DNA of 43,630 bases, from NCBI GenBank assembly GCA_937921775.1, contig CAKZUK010000030.1, positions 1 through 43,630 on the forward strand. Direction: 5' to 3'. The DNA is from an uncultured Saprospiraceae bacterium. GTDB lineage: Bacteria; Bacteroidota; Bacteroidia; Chitinophagales; Saprospiraceae. Position 1 is the first letter of the stretch, and each line of letters opens with the position of its first letter. The translations under genes were made by a program, and so were the position numbers. This document shows, one piece after another, positions 1 to 7,030 of this stretch. The notes below the pieces were generated by a model. That model had not been told where the DNA came from. It was given only the letters and a program-made list of their open reading frames with translations, and made no database searches.

Positions 1-1
1 T

Positions 2-922
2 GATCTCATTGAAAACCATATTTTTGAAACTGGTGGAGATTGCAGCCTTCAGAACTTAGTAGATATCATAAAAAAAGGTGCAGCCAATCCGAAGGTATTT
101 AGCGAATTTGCTTTACTAGTGATCAAGAATAGCGACAAATCAGAGTCAACAAAAAGAGGAATGATTTCAAGGCTAAAACTTTTCAATAAGTTCAGGCGCG
201 ATATTCTACTTCAAGATATTACCGAGAATGTCATAGAGGACTACATAGCGCACCTAGAAGGAAAGATCGCGCAAACGTCAAGGTATAAGTATCTAACGGA
301 TTTAAAGTTGATCCTGAAGCAAGCAAGAAAGAAAAAGGCAATCAAAAACGATCCGTTTGAGTTCGTGAAGATGTCAACAGGCAAATTCAAGGAGAAAGAA
401 AAACTAACTATAGACGAAATTAGGATCATAGAAGACTCCAAGGATTCAATAGTTAAGGATTTATTATTGCTTTTGTGCTACACTGGCAACAGCTACACAG
501 ACTTGATGCAGGTCAACAAGAACGAAATTGAGTTTTCAGAATTCAAGTATCTAAAGAGCAACCGACAGAAGACGAAATCGAAGTATGAAATTAATATCTC
601 CGTTGTTTTTAATGGCAGACCTGATCAAATACTTTCTAAGTACGAATACAGATTACCGAGAAAATTTGAAGATGGCAATTTGATTTCAAACTTTGTGCTC
701 AATATACGGATACAGGAATTGATAGACGGCCTTAAGATTGACAAGAAGATAACTAGCCATTGCGGACGTGTGAGCTTCATATCAAACCTAATGAGATTAA
801 GGCTAGAGAAACGATATGTAAAGACCATGACAGGCCACATAACAGGCAAAGAAATGGTCGATAAGTACAATAAGATTGACCGTTGGGAGGTTGACGAACG
901 CCTACTAGAAATATTCAAATAA
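2..922 (+). CDS. Tyrosine recombinase / phage integrase (5' end outside window)
   Basis: Site-specific recombinase that would integrate and excise the element. The frame is open from base 2, so the gene starts before the window; the GTG at 119 is only the first start-like codon inside it. An N-terminal SAM-like core-binding region (about 119-360) is followed by the catalytic domain. Visible motifs are the beta-hairpin lysine in RQKTKSK, an HxxR box (HCGR), the GH of TGHITG and the nucleophile tyrosine in VDKYNKI. The first catalytic arginine, normally in TGLR, is replaced: the sequence reads TGNSYTDL. IntDOT of the Bacteroides element CTnDOT is known to lack this arginine and carry serine. 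Family call is firm; the target site cannot be told from the window. Confidence 0.9.
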   Translation, partial: DLIENHIFETGGDCSLQNLVDIIKKGAANPKVFSEFALLVIKNSDKSESTKRGMISRLKLFNKFRRDILLQDITENVIEDYIAHLEGKIAQTSRYKYLTDLKLILKQARKKKAIKNDPFEFVKMSTGKFKEKEKLTIDEIRIIEDSKDSIVKDLLLLLCYTGNSYTDLMQVNKNEIEFSEFKYLKSNRQKTKSKYEINISVVFNGRPDQILSKYEYRLPRKFEDGNLISNFVLNIRIQELIDGLKIDKKITSHCGRVSFISNLMRLRLEKRYVKTMTGHITGKEMVDKYNKIDRWEVDERLLEIFK

Positions 923-994
923 AATCAGTCCAATCAAGTAACAACCTACTTAGATGGGGCTGGATAAGTATATCATTTTTAAAAAATAAATCAG

Positions 995-1447
995 ATGAAC
1001 GCACTAGAAAAAGTAAAAAGTATCTGCGATGGGATAGAGTACTCAAGAGACATTCCAGAGGAAGCAAAGCAGATAGCTAAAGAAAATAATATTGTCGTAA
1101 TCGTAGGCGGTTCTGACGACCTAATGTATTGTTATGGCGCCGACTGTTATCTAACCGACCACGTAGAGCACGGATACGGATGGGATGGAGACACGTTAAA
1201 AAATGCTCACAAAAAACTTAGAAAAGAAGCAAAGCAGCTGGGGCTAATGATTTGGTGGTGTGGTAAAATCCTTGAAGATGGATTAAAGATCGAAGGCTAT
1301 GACACGGAAAAAAGTGGCGCATTTAGTTATACAGTCAATGAGGAAATTGAGAGCCTTGACTTCCTGGTTATGGAGGAGGGTGACGTTTATTGCACAGGTA
1401 AAATTGTTCGATTACCAGAAGGTTTCAAAAGCTACAAATCAAATTAA
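995..1447 (+). CDS. Hypothetical phage protein, 150 aa
   Basis: Soluble protein without signal peptide or membrane segment, not recognised. It has a conserved-looking core IVVIVGGSDDLMYCYGA followed by an aromatic and acidic stretch (GYGWDGD). The ATG follows an A-rich leader and the stop lies 2 nt before the ArsR-type gene, so the two are probably co-transcribed. Another frame is open across its 3' end (1299-1694) but looks like a shadow. Confidence 0.75.
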   Translation: MNALEKVKSICDGIEYSRDIPEEAKQIAKENNIVVIVGGSDDLMYCYGADCYLTDHVEHGYGWDGDTLKNAHKKLRKEAKQLGLMIWWCGKILEDGLKIEGYDTEKSGAFSYTVNEEIESLDFLVMEEGDVYCTGKIVRLPEGFKSYKSN

Positions 1448-1449
1448 AA

Positions 1450-1752
1450 ATGAAAGCAACAAAAATCAACGGACTAGACCTCTACCAATCACAGGAGATA
1501 CTAAGAGCAATAGCACATCCCCTCCGAATGAAAATACTACAATTCATCGACAAGCACAAAACCGTCAATGTAAACAAGATTTACCAAACATTGAAACTGG
1601 AACAGTCGATCACTTCACAACATTTAAGAATCTTGAGATTGGCGGATGTAGTGACAACAGAGCGACAAGGAAAGTTTATTCATTACAGTATTAACTATCC
1701 AAAAGTTGCGCATGTAGTGGTAAGTGTGGAGGAATTCAACCAACGGAACTAA
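1450..1752 (+). CDS. ArsR-type winged-helix transcriptional regulator
   Basis: A 100-aa DNA-binding protein. The order SQEILRAIAHPLRMKIL, then NVNKIYQTLKLEQSITSQHLRIL, then VTTERQGKFIHYSIN gives the dimer helix, recognition helix and beta-wing of ArsR/SmtB regulators. The ELCVCDL metal-binding box of arsenic/zinc sensors is absent, so metal sensing is unlikely. It starts 2 nt after the preceding gene. Targets are unknown; the integrase-side promoters or the RNA-rich region just downstream are plausible. Confidence 0.85.
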   Translation: MKATKINGLDLYQSQEILRAIAHPLRMKILQFIDKHKTVNVNKIYQTLKLEQSITSQHLRILRLADVVTTERQGKFIHYSINYPKVAHVVVSVEEFNQRN

Positions 1753-1786
1753 TCAATTTACATAACATCTAAAAAAACCAAGCAAC

Positions 1787-1846
1787 ATGTTAGAAGCACT
1801 TTATGAATTCTTTCGGTGGATAAATGAACCACTAGGAAGGCCGTAG
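1787..1846 (+). CDS. Possible 19-aa peptide MLEALYEFFRWINEPLGRP
   Basis: A very short reading frame with an amphipathic, aromatic-rich sequence. Its start context AAGCAACATG is the same as that of the 21-aa peptide at 2912. It lies between the ArsR-type gene and a chain of RNA hairpins, so it could be a leader peptide or part of a structured RNA. Translation is inferred only from the shared start context. Confidence 0.3.
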   Translation: MLEALYEFFRWINEPLGRP

Positions 1847-1854
1847 ACTAAGAA

Positions 1855-1909
1855 ACTCGGTGTACGAGTAGCAAGCACCCTAACTGGCAAAAAGTGAAAG
1901 GGTGCTTGC
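1855..1909 (+). ncRNA. Two adjacent RNA hairpins upstream of the tRNA-like gene
   Basis: ACTCG at 1855-1859 pairs with CGAGT at 1865-1869. Next, GCAAGCACCCT at 1871-1881 pairs perfectly over 11 bp with AGGGTGCTTGC at 1899-1909 around a 17-nt loop. The second stem ends 6 nt before the tRNA-like 5' end. No T-run follows, so it is not a typical terminator; a processing signal or part of a longer structured RNA is possible. Confidence 0.5.
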
Positions 1910-1915
1910 AAATAT

Positions 1916-2058
1916 GGGAGTGTGGCGAAACTGGTAGACGCGCTGTAGGTACCTCAAAAGAGACGCAAGAAAGGGGGAACTCGGTGGACAAAGTGCAAGC
2001 GTAAGCACTTGGAGAATATTTCTTTAAATCCTTGTAGGTTCGAATCCTACCACTCCCG
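1916..2058 (+). tRNA. tRNA-like gene, Leu-type arms, abnormal 143-nt length
   Basis: A 7-bp acceptor stem (GGGAGTG with CACTCCC), a D arm (GCG, loop with CTGGTAGA, CGC) and a perfect T arm (GTAGG TTCGAAT CCTAC) are all present. The D-arm type resembles tRNA-Leu. Between D arm and T arm lie about 90 nt rather than the usual 40. A CTCAAAA heptamer at 1953-1959 could be an anticodon loop (CAA), but its flanks pair poorly. The extra stretch has its own pairing: AAGAAA 1967-1972 with TTTCTT 2019-2024, and AAGTGC 1991-1996... wait-free inner stem with GCACTT 2005-2010. It may be an interrupted, decayed or unusual class-II tRNA. No CCA is encoded. Confidence 0.55.
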
Positions 2059-2093
2059 CTAATTATTTTTTTTAAAATTTAAAATCTTAAATC

Positions 2094-2375
2094 ATGATCG
2101 TAAAGACCGAAAGGATTAATCTTTCACACATTAGCGGATTTTTTCAAGTCCAAAAAAACTCAGAAAACGTCTGCACTGAGCAGGTCGCAATTGGAACGCC
2201 AAAAAAAGTAAAGAGGTATGAGGAAAATTTAAGCAACCACGGTTACATAATCTATTCCACAGACATAACGTCCGAAGAAATAGAGGGAAAAGTTGAGGCG
2301 TTTAAGGTGAAAGTTTCCAAAGAAAACGAGAGGATAGCAGGTATTGAGAATTTACAAAAATCAGAAAAGTCATGA
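2094..2375 (+). CDS. Hypothetical protein, 93 aa
   Basis: Small charged soluble protein, not recognised. The lysine/glutamate-rich second half is probably helical. Its stop overlaps the start of the next gene (ATGA), which suggests translational coupling. It follows the tRNA-like gene after an A/T-rich gap. Confidence 0.65.
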   Translation: MIVKTERINLSHISGFFQVQKNSENVCTEQVAIGTPKKVKRYEENLSNHGYIIYSTDITSEEIEGKVEAFKVKVSKENERIAGIENLQKSEKS

Positions 2376-2692
2376 CAAGTAAACATCGATTTCTATTCTA
2401 TTTATTCAGGATTAAGTGCTTATTAAACGGTGTATTTGTAGGGAAAATATTGTGGCACTACTCAGAAGAAAAAAGCAAGTACATAAAGTGTTGCATCACC
2501 TCAATAGGAGGCGACTCGATAACCAATGACCACTACCACTTCTATATCGGTGTTAGTTTCTTTGAACCAACACAAGGCAATGATTCTAGGTGTTTTAACT
2601 GGGGTTCGTATTCTTTGATGGAAATGTCAACAAAATTTAAAACCAAAAGACCAAAAAACGTATTTGACGACCACGCATTGGTTGAGTATTAA
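2372..2692 (+). CDS. Hypothetical protein, 106 aa
   Basis: Not recognised. The N-terminus is basic and aromatic (HRFLFYLFRIKCLL); the rest is a mixed beta-type sequence with CCITSIGGDS and YHFYIGVSFFEPTQG. It starts inside the stop of the preceding gene. No clear transmembrane helix or catalytic motif is visible. Confidence 0.65.
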   Translation: MTSKHRFLFYLFRIKCLLNGVFVGKILWHYSEEKSKYIKCCITSIGGDSITNDHYHFYIGVSFFEPTQGNDSRCFNWGSYSLMEMSTKFKTKRPKNVFDDHALVEY

Positions 2693-2714
2693 TTTAATCA
2701 GTAAACAATTAATA

Positions 2715-2885
2715 ATGAAATTATTTCTAAAAACAAGAGCGTTCGTTGCCTCAATGTTGTTCCATGTTGGACTGCTAGAGCGAAACGAGTGCCTAAGATT
2801 GGAGATGGACAGCGGACTACTAGAATACTCTGCGCCATTCCTGCGAATTAAATTGAACTCTGACAAAGCAAACGGAGATATGTAA
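2715..2885 (+). CDS. Hypothetical protein, 56 aa
   Basis: The ATG at 2715 follows an A/T-rich stretch after the previous stop and is preferred to an upstream start at 2664 that would overlap the preceding gene. The product has a short N-terminal hydrophobic stretch (AFVASMLFHVGLL) and then a charged tail. Not recognised; it could be a small membrane-associated protein. Confidence 0.5.
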   Translation: MKLFLKTRAFVASMLFHVGLLERNECLRLEMDSGLLEYSAPFLRIKLNSDKANGDM

Positions 2886-2911
2886 TTATTTTTTCACAAA
2901 AGGCAAGCAAC

Positions 2912-2977
2912 ATGCTAACATCAACATTGATAATTATCATCCTCTTAATATTGAGAGTGATCATAATTTTTCCTTAA
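2912..2977 (+). CDS. Possible 21-aa single-helix membrane peptide
   Basis: The frame encodes an almost entirely hydrophobic peptide (isoleucine/leucine-rich core with one arginine), enough for one membrane helix. The start context AAGCAACATG repeats that of the 19-aa frame at 1787. Its length and composition resemble small regulatory or toxin-like membrane peptides, but nothing beyond hydrophobicity supports a function. Confidence 0.4.
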   Translation: MLTSTLIIIILLILRVIIIFP

Positions 2978-3040
2978 GAAGCAACTCAGATTGAAGATGA
3001 TACTATTACCCAGCAATGGCTATTAGTACTCGGAGGAAGG

Positions 3041-3070
3041 GGAGGTGTCAATATCGGCACCTCCAATTTT
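3041..3070 (+). terminator. Possible intrinsic terminator
   Basis: GGAGGTG at 3041-3047 pairs over 7 bp with CACCTCC at 3058-3064 and is followed by AATTTT. It lies between the tiny membrane peptide and the next ORF. The T-run is short, so termination may be weak. Confidence 0.45.
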
Positions 3071-3083
3071 AAAAAGTAAGAAA

Positions 3084-3293
3084 GTGAATCCATTTCAACC
3101 AATGACATACCCAGGATGTGCGAACACCAAGCCAGCAAGACGATCTCCTGAGGGTCACGAAAACTACATAAGGAGTACAGCAAAAGACTACGACATGGAC
3201 TACGAAGACGTGAAATACATTTACGAGTGGAGTACGGACGTTAGTTTTCATTACGAATTGGAGGAATTTATCAAAGAAAGAGCGAAAAAATGA
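3084..3293 (+). CDS. Hypothetical protein, 69 aa
   Basis: Acidic small protein, not recognised, with a PGCANTKPARRSPEGHENYIRS-like beginning and an aromatic/acidic second half. GTG at 3084 was chosen because the longer start at 3045 lies inside a probable terminator stem; ATG at 3102 is also possible. The frame ends about 37 nt before the metalloprotease gene. Confidence 0.55.
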   Translation: MNPFQPMTYPGCANTKPARRSPEGHENYIRSTAKDYDMDYEDVKYIYEWSTDVSFHYELEEFIKERAKK

Positions 3294-3330
3294 AATACCT
3301 AATACCCATACTAGCAAAAACAACAATACA

Positions 3331-3990
3331 ATGAATTGCAACCACGTAAGAACAGAGGAGTATAACCTACTCCAAGACTATATTATGACTCAAAAAAACG
3401 GGGTTGTAAAGTACCACATTTTTAATTTTCTGCCTGAAAAAATATCCGAACTTATTCAGATACCCATAACAGAGCGATGCTTTAACCGATGGGGAAAAGA
3501 ATTAGGGTTGACTTTTGAGCGAACCAGATCCTTAGACGAATCAGATATTAAGATATTTTGGTTTACAAAGGGGGTGGAGTCAATTGTTAGTTATGATGGT
3601 TTTGACGGACTACATGGAACACTAGCAAGGGCGTTAATCACAACACCAGACAATAAAAACTATTTCGGGCACATTCATTTTGATGTAGAAGAAAATTGGA
3701 CAACAAGCGAAATTCCTCCAAGTTTAGGCACTGACTACGAAAGTGTATTGATGCATGAGATAGGACACATACTGGGGCTTGCTCACAGCGAAGTAAAAGA
3801 ATCAATTATGTTTCCGTCTTATAAATACGGAAGAGAGCTAACACAGGACGATATAGACGCATGTACGGCATTACGTTTGAAATACAAAACGTTCAAAGTT
3901 GACATCCAAGGAATTCAGCGAATGATAAACCAAGCAGGGGATATACTTCATAATGTGCACAATCAGTTAAATAATTTAAAGGGAAATTAG
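3331..3990 (+). CDS. Matrixin-like (metzincin, M10-type) zinc metallopeptidase
   Basis: Zinc-dependent endopeptidase fold. The full metzincin signature HEIGHILGLAH is present: H142, H146 and H152 as zinc ligands, E143 catalytic. The Met-turn follows (SIMFPSY, M160). Upstream segments also fit the matrixin catalytic domain: FNRWGKEL with LTFERT, then SDIKIFW and HIHFDVEENW; the domain closes with LTQDDIDAC. No signal peptide, transmembrane segment or PRCGxPD cysteine-switch propeptide is seen, so it would be made active in the cytoplasm unless released by lysis or carried on virions. About 40 C-terminal residues look helical. Genes downstream encode a two-helix membrane protein and an amidase, so a role in envelope breakdown is plausible but inferred. 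Confidence 0.88.
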   Translation: MNCNHVRTEEYNLLQDYIMTQKNGVVKYHIFNFLPEKISELIQIPITERCFNRWGKELGLTFERTRSLDESDIKIFWFTKGVESIVSYDGFDGLHGTLARALITTPDNKNYFGHIHFDVEENWTTSEIPPSLGTDYESVLMHEIGHILGLAHSEVKESIMFPSYKYGRELTQDDIDACTALRLKYKTFKVDIQGIQRMINQAGDILHNVHNQLNNLKGN

Positions 3991-3992
3991 GC

Positions 3993-4154
3993 ATGAAAAA
4001 TAAAATCAAGAAGTTCGGAGAAATAAGCCTTGGACTTGGAATGATGGGCTTAGTATTCATAGCCACAGGAAACAATGTCGGGCTAAATCAATTCCTAGCA
4101 GGAGTAGGTATTGGTATTTGGTTTATCTCAAAACTCGCTACTAAAAACCTATAG
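3993..4154 (+). CDS. Small two-helix membrane protein (holin candidate)
   Basis: A 53-aa product with a lysine-rich start, a glycine/methionine-rich hydrophobic segment (LGLGMMGLVFIATG) and a second hydrophobic segment (FLAGVGIGIWFIS) ending in a basic tail. Size and topology suit a small class II holin, and an amidase lies 0.9 kb downstream. The start ATG is 2 nt past the protease stop. Holin function is inferred from context only. Confidence 0.6.
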   Translation: MKNKIKKFGEISLGLGMMGLVFIATGNNVGLNQFLAGVGIGIWFISKLATKNL

Positions 4155-4155
4155 C

Positions 4156-4359
4156 ATGTCAATCCAAGAAATCAAAGAACTAAAATTCACCTCTAGCCAA
4201 TGCAAAATATCAGGCAATTGGAAAGCTGAAATTCTGGAAGGAGATCAGGTGATAAATTCGAGTCAACCAATATTTTTAAGTCCTACCAAGGCTATAGAAT
4301 ACGCTCGAAAAATAACGCCAATTCCCTACGATAAAGATAGCGAAACAGGCCGAATTTAG
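4156..4359 (+). CDS. Hypothetical protein, 67 aa
   Basis: ATG at 4156 lies 1 nt past the previous stop and is preferred to a start at 4111 inside that gene. The product is a small soluble protein (FTSSQCKISGNWKAEI, then FLSPTKAIEYARKI) that looks like a compact alpha/beta fold. It resembles in outline the proteins at 15011 and 24290 (short beta segments, then an AIEYA/AKTYAEH-type helix), but homology was not tested. Confidence 0.6.
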   Translation: MSIQEIKELKFTSSQCKISGNWKAEILEGDQVINSSQPIFLSPTKAIEYARKITPIPYDKDSETGRI

Positions 4360-4367
4360 CAAGGAAT

Positions 4368-4380
4368 TTCGTATCTTAAA
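4368..4380 (+). promoter_or_regulatory. Possible promoter before the 4422 gene
   Basis: The sequence TTTCGTATCTTAAAG contains a -7-like TATCTTAA and resembles the stronger TTTCGTATCTTTG element at 25337. No clear TTG is found 19-21 nt upstream. It would start a transcript about 45 nt before the next gene. Confidence 0.3.
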
Positions 4381-4421
4381 GTATTGAAAATTAAGAATTT
4401 AAACCAAATAAAACTATCAAA

Positions 4422-4775
4422 ATGGGATGGGACGCACACGCAAAAGTTGAATCAGAATTTATTGACGGAGATTACGTACCTGTTAATAAAAAATACAGGG
4501 ACCAATTTAAGGAAGACTTTCTATGGGTAAAGGAAAAGGCAGGATCTGTTGATGGTTTCCTTGATGGTGCGGGGCTAGACTGTAGTGCTTGCGGAAAAAT
4601 GTTAGAAAAAGCGACAGGGCTTAGTGTCTGGACGGAAGAAGTTTGGAGTCCTTGGGAAATGAAGGCCAACTGGGATTTTAAATTTGCAAAAGATAAGGCA
4701 TGGGCGTATTGGTCTGCCAGAAAATTCTTTGAGTCATGCGTTAAGTTGAAAATTCAAATCCGATTCTCATATTAA
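4422..4775 (+). CDS. Hypothetical protein, 117 aa
   Basis: Not recognised. It begins MGWDAHAKVES and carries a CSACGK pair, two cysteines that could take part in metal binding, then a tryptophan-rich segment (SVWTEEVWSPWEMKANWDF). MGWDAHA-type openings occur in small phage proteins, but no function is known to me. It follows a possible promoter and a 60-nt leader. Confidence 0.65.
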   Translation: MGWDAHAKVESEFIDGDYVPVNKKYRDQFKEDFLWVKEKAGSVDGFLDGAGLDCSACGKMLEKATGLSVWTEEVWSPWEMKANWDFKFAKDKAWAYWSARKFFESCVKLKIQIRFSY

Positions 4776-4847
4776 ACCAGTAAGAACAAAACAACAAAAT
4801 GACACCAGAAGAATATCAGAATCAAGTAACCAAGTAAAGAAAAGAAA

Positions 4848-5078
4848 ATGGGACTATCAAGAATAACGTGCATTGAGTTGGTAAGCAACTACCCTGACAA
4901 TATCAGATGTCACGCCTTTGAAGAAAATGGAAAATATGGATATATCGTTTACTTAATGAGAGGAGGTGCGATACATAAAAGCCTCTTTGACTGTGGCGCG
5001 ATACACGAAACAGAAGAGGCGGCAAACAATAGCTTCCTTGACACATACGGCAAAATAAAACACTTAATAAGCCTGTAA
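4848..5078 (+). CDS. Hypothetical protein, 76 aa
   Basis: Small soluble protein, not recognised, with alternating beta-type segments (NIRCHAFEENGKYGYIVYLMRGG) and a C-terminal helix. The next gene starts 4 nt after its stop, so it is probably translated with the amidase. Confidence 0.6.
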   Translation: MGLSRITCIELVSNYPDNIRCHAFEENGKYGYIVYLMRGGAIHKSLFDCGAIHETEEAANNSFLDTYGKIKHLISL

Positions 5079-5082
5079 GCCA

Positions 5083-5628
5083 ATGAAAGCAATAGAAATA
5101 ATAAACCAACTACAGAACACCGAAAACATGCCAGAGGGAGTATGCCAACAACTTGACGAATTGAAATATCAATTTGAAAAGATGGAGCAGGAAGGAAAGG
5201 AAAGTGGAATGAGAAAAATAAAATATCTAGTCATTCATTGCACCGGAACAACTCAAAGCGCAACAGTAAAAGGAATACTCAATTACTGGAAAAAGCCAGT
5301 AGAGCAGGGAGGTAAAGGTTGGAAAAATCCAGGATACCACTTTTTAATCAAGGCAAACGGAGTAGTAGTTCAATTGCACCCCATTTCAAAACCATCAAAC
5401 GGAGTAGGAGGGTATAACAGCAACTCTATTCATGTAAGCTATATAGGCGGAGAAGACCATCAGGACACACGAACAGATGAACAGAAAGTATCACTAGCTG
5501 CGATAATTAAGGGGCTTAGTGCAATGTATCCAGAAGCGGAGATCTTAGGGCACAGAGACTTCCCAAAGGTTACTAAGAGTTGTCCTTGCTTTGATGTTGG
5601 AGCAGAATTTAATCAATTAATAAAGTAA
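5083..5628 (+). CDS. N-acetylmuramoyl-L-alanine amidase (Amidase_2 type endolysin)
   Basis: Cleaves the bond between N-acetylmuramic acid and L-alanine in peptidoglycan. The catalytic domain starts at the internal M43 (KYLVIHCTG) and has the T7-lysozyme-type zinc site: H52 in VIHC, H157 in LGHRDFP and C167 in SCPCFD; H86 in GYHF is also conserved. About 139 residues from M43 match the usual size of the family. The first 42 residues are an unusual polar, helical extension; ATG 5209 could give a shorter form. The first start is kept because it lies 4 nt after the upstream stop. No signal peptide is present, so release would need a holin or another route. Confidence 0.9.
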   Translation: MKAIEIINQLQNTENMPEGVCQQLDELKYQFEKMEQEGKESGMRKIKYLVIHCTGTTQSATVKGILNYWKKPVEQGGKGWKNPGYHFLIKANGVVVQLHPISKPSNGVGGYNSNSIHVSYIGGEDHQDTRTDEQKVSLAAIIKGLSAMYPEAEILGHRDFPKVTKSCPCFDVGAEFNQLIK

Positions 5629-5630
5629 CC

Positions 5631-5837
5631 ATGAAATTACTTTGCAAAATAAACATACATCGCTGGGAGATAGGATGCCATGTAACTACAGGAGTAGAAG
5701 ATTGGTTTGATGAGCCTAAACAAAGAGTAGCAACCTATAATTATCACCGAGAATGTCAATGGTGCGGAAAGATGCAACTACTAGTTAAGCCTAAAAAATA
5801 CCACCCATCTAAATACGTTTGGATTAATCAAGGGTAA
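5631..5837 (+). CDS. Small DUF1660-like zinc-binding-type protein, 68 aa
   Basis: Starts MKLLCKINIHRWEI and carries CQWCGK, the C...H plus CxxC arrangement of short phage proteins often annotated DUF1660. The cysteines and histidine probably hold one zinc ion. It begins 2 nt after the amidase stop. Function unknown; the family assignment is from memory of the motif. Confidence 0.65.
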   Translation: MKLLCKINIHRWEIGCHVTTGVEDWFDEPKQRVATYNYHRECQWCGKMQLLVKPKKYHPSKYVWINQG

Positions 5838-5846
5838 CTATAAAAT

Positions 5847-6056
5847 ATGATACACATAAACCCATTCACCGACAGCCCTAGCAGGGGAATATACAGATTC
5901 GTTCTAATAGATAGCAAACAGTTAGACAATAGAGAGATAATGCACTTAGCCCATGATCTCCAGTTGTTAGACGAAGAAGAGTTTTGGGATTTAGTCACAG
6001 AGGAATTCTCAGGAACGAAGGAACAGCTTAAAGCACTAATTAATCAAAGAACATGA
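5847..6056 (+). CDS. Hypothetical protein, 69 aa
   Basis: Acidic, mostly helical small protein, not recognised. Its stop overlaps the next start (ATGA), suggesting coupled translation. Confidence 0.6.
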   Translation: MIHINPFTDSPSRGIYRFVLIDSKQLDNREIMHLAHDLQLLDEEEFWDLVTEEFSGTKEQLKALINQRT

Positions 6057-6265
6057 AAACAGAATTTGAAATACTACACGAAAAAATCGAAGAACTCGCT
6101 AACAAGGACAGAGAAAAAATAAAGTTCCTAAAGCAGCACAATTTCATGAAAGAGGCTTCATTTTACATAGAGAGAAGAAAGATGCTTTGTGAAATAAATT
6201 CAGAAATCAGAATGGTAATCCACGGACACCAAAAGCCCGAAGAAATCAACATTGTTTTTGACTAA
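6053..6265 (+). CDS. Hypothetical helical protein, 70 aa
   Basis: Highly charged and almost wholly helical by composition, probably a coiled coil. It overlaps the preceding gene by 4 nt. Not recognised. Confidence 0.6.
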   Translation: MKTEFEILHEKIEELANKDREKIKFLKQHNFMKEASFYIERRKMLCEINSEIRMVIHGHQKPEEINIVFD

Positions 6266-6312
6266 AAATCCACCAATTTAACACCCTAAAGATAACCAAA
6301 AATTCCCTAAAA

Positions 6313-6320
6313 ATCCGTAT
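6313..6320 (+). promoter_or_regulatory. Possible promoter before the 6365 gene
   Basis: A 99-nt gap contains CCGTATATTGTAAAGG, with TATATTGT as an imperfect match to TAnnTTTG. No good -33 TTG is present at the right distance. Confidence 0.3.
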
Positions 6321-6364
6321 ATTGTAAAGGAAATAAGGGGTTTGTAAAACTAAATAAATCGAAG

Positions 6365-6604
6365 ATGAAAACCGAAGAAATTGAAGCCCTAGAAAACGAA
6401 ATCAGAAACAAGCCGAACCTCTGGAATCATGTTGGCGATGCGTGCGAGTTTAGTGTTTACATGCAAATATTTGGCAATGGATTTAGGTTTCAACTCCTAG
6501 ACTTTGCGGACAGGCTTGTCGAAGAAAGTGTATTCACTCAATCGTTCTTAGACTGCTACAATAGCGCATTTAATCAAGCGGAGGAGATGTCAATCAGATG
6601 TTAA
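6365..6604 (+). CDS. Hypothetical protein, 79 aa
   Basis: Acidic protein with a helical opening, a short beta-type middle (FSVYMQIFGNGFRFQLL) and a helical end. Not recognised. It is the first gene after a 99-nt gap with a possible promoter. Confidence 0.6.
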   Translation: MKTEEIEALENEIRNKPNLWNHVGDACEFSVYMQIFGNGFRFQLLDFADRLVEESVFTQSFLDCYNSAFNQAEEMSIRC

Positions 6605-6636
6605 GCCCAATAGAGTAATAAATCAAATAAACCAAA

Positions 6637-6804
6637 ATGAATAAACCAACTGAAGAAGAAAAAAGAAAAGCCCTAGAGTTTATCCTTGAAAACATGGACG
6701 ACCATGCTCGCGCTGGATTTGAAGTAATGGGGCACATTCCTTTTGATCAGGATCAAGTAGTGGAGTTAATTGCAAAATGCATGAAAAGTAGAATAGAACA
6801 GTGA
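6637..6804 (+). CDS. Hypothetical protein, 55 aa
   Basis: A short complete frame opening MNKPTEEEKRKALEFILENM, then a mixed middle and helical end. Too short for most automatic calls but well placed between neighbours and with a normal A-rich start region. Not recognised. Confidence 0.5.
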   Translation: MNKPTEEEKRKALEFILENMDDHARAGFEVMGHIPFDQDQVVELIAKCMKSRIEQ

Positions 6805-6818
6805 AAGAAAAACCAAAG

Positions 6819-7028
6819 ATGAATCAATCAGAGAAATTAAAAAAGATACAAGAGTTTATTGCGCGCGAAGAGTCTGACTCGATATGCGCAACTTTCCAGA
6901 ACTCAAACACACTAAGAAAGAAATCTATTTTCCTCCATAAAGGCGATTTATTGTCAGCAATCCGAACAATGATTTTGACAGAGCAGCGACAAGAAAGAGC
7001 CGTCAAGGAGAACAGTAAAAACCAATAG
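6819..7028 (+). CDS. Hypothetical protein, 69 aa
   Basis: ATG 6819 is chosen; a GTG at 6801 overlaps the preceding stop and would add six residues. Charged soluble protein with a helical start (MNQSEKLKKIQEFIAREE) and a helical end. It stops 2 nt before the next gene. Not recognised. Confidence 0.55.
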   Translation: MNQSEKLKKIQEFIAREESDSICATFQNSNTLRKKSIFLHKGDLLSAIRTMILTEQRQERAVKENSKNQ

Positions 7029-7030
7029 AG

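Noticed and set aside
1916..2058. attP core in the tRNA-like gene
   Set aside because: It lies about 1 kb from the integrase gene, and no duplicate of its 3' end is visible in the window.
3290..3334. 14-aa frame MKYLIPILAKTTIQ overlapping two genes
   Set aside because: Too short and no independent sign of translation; its start overlaps a stop and its stop overlaps the protease start, which may be chance.
4799..4837. 12-aa frame before the 4848 gene
   Set aside because: Very short, with no shared context or conservation evidence.
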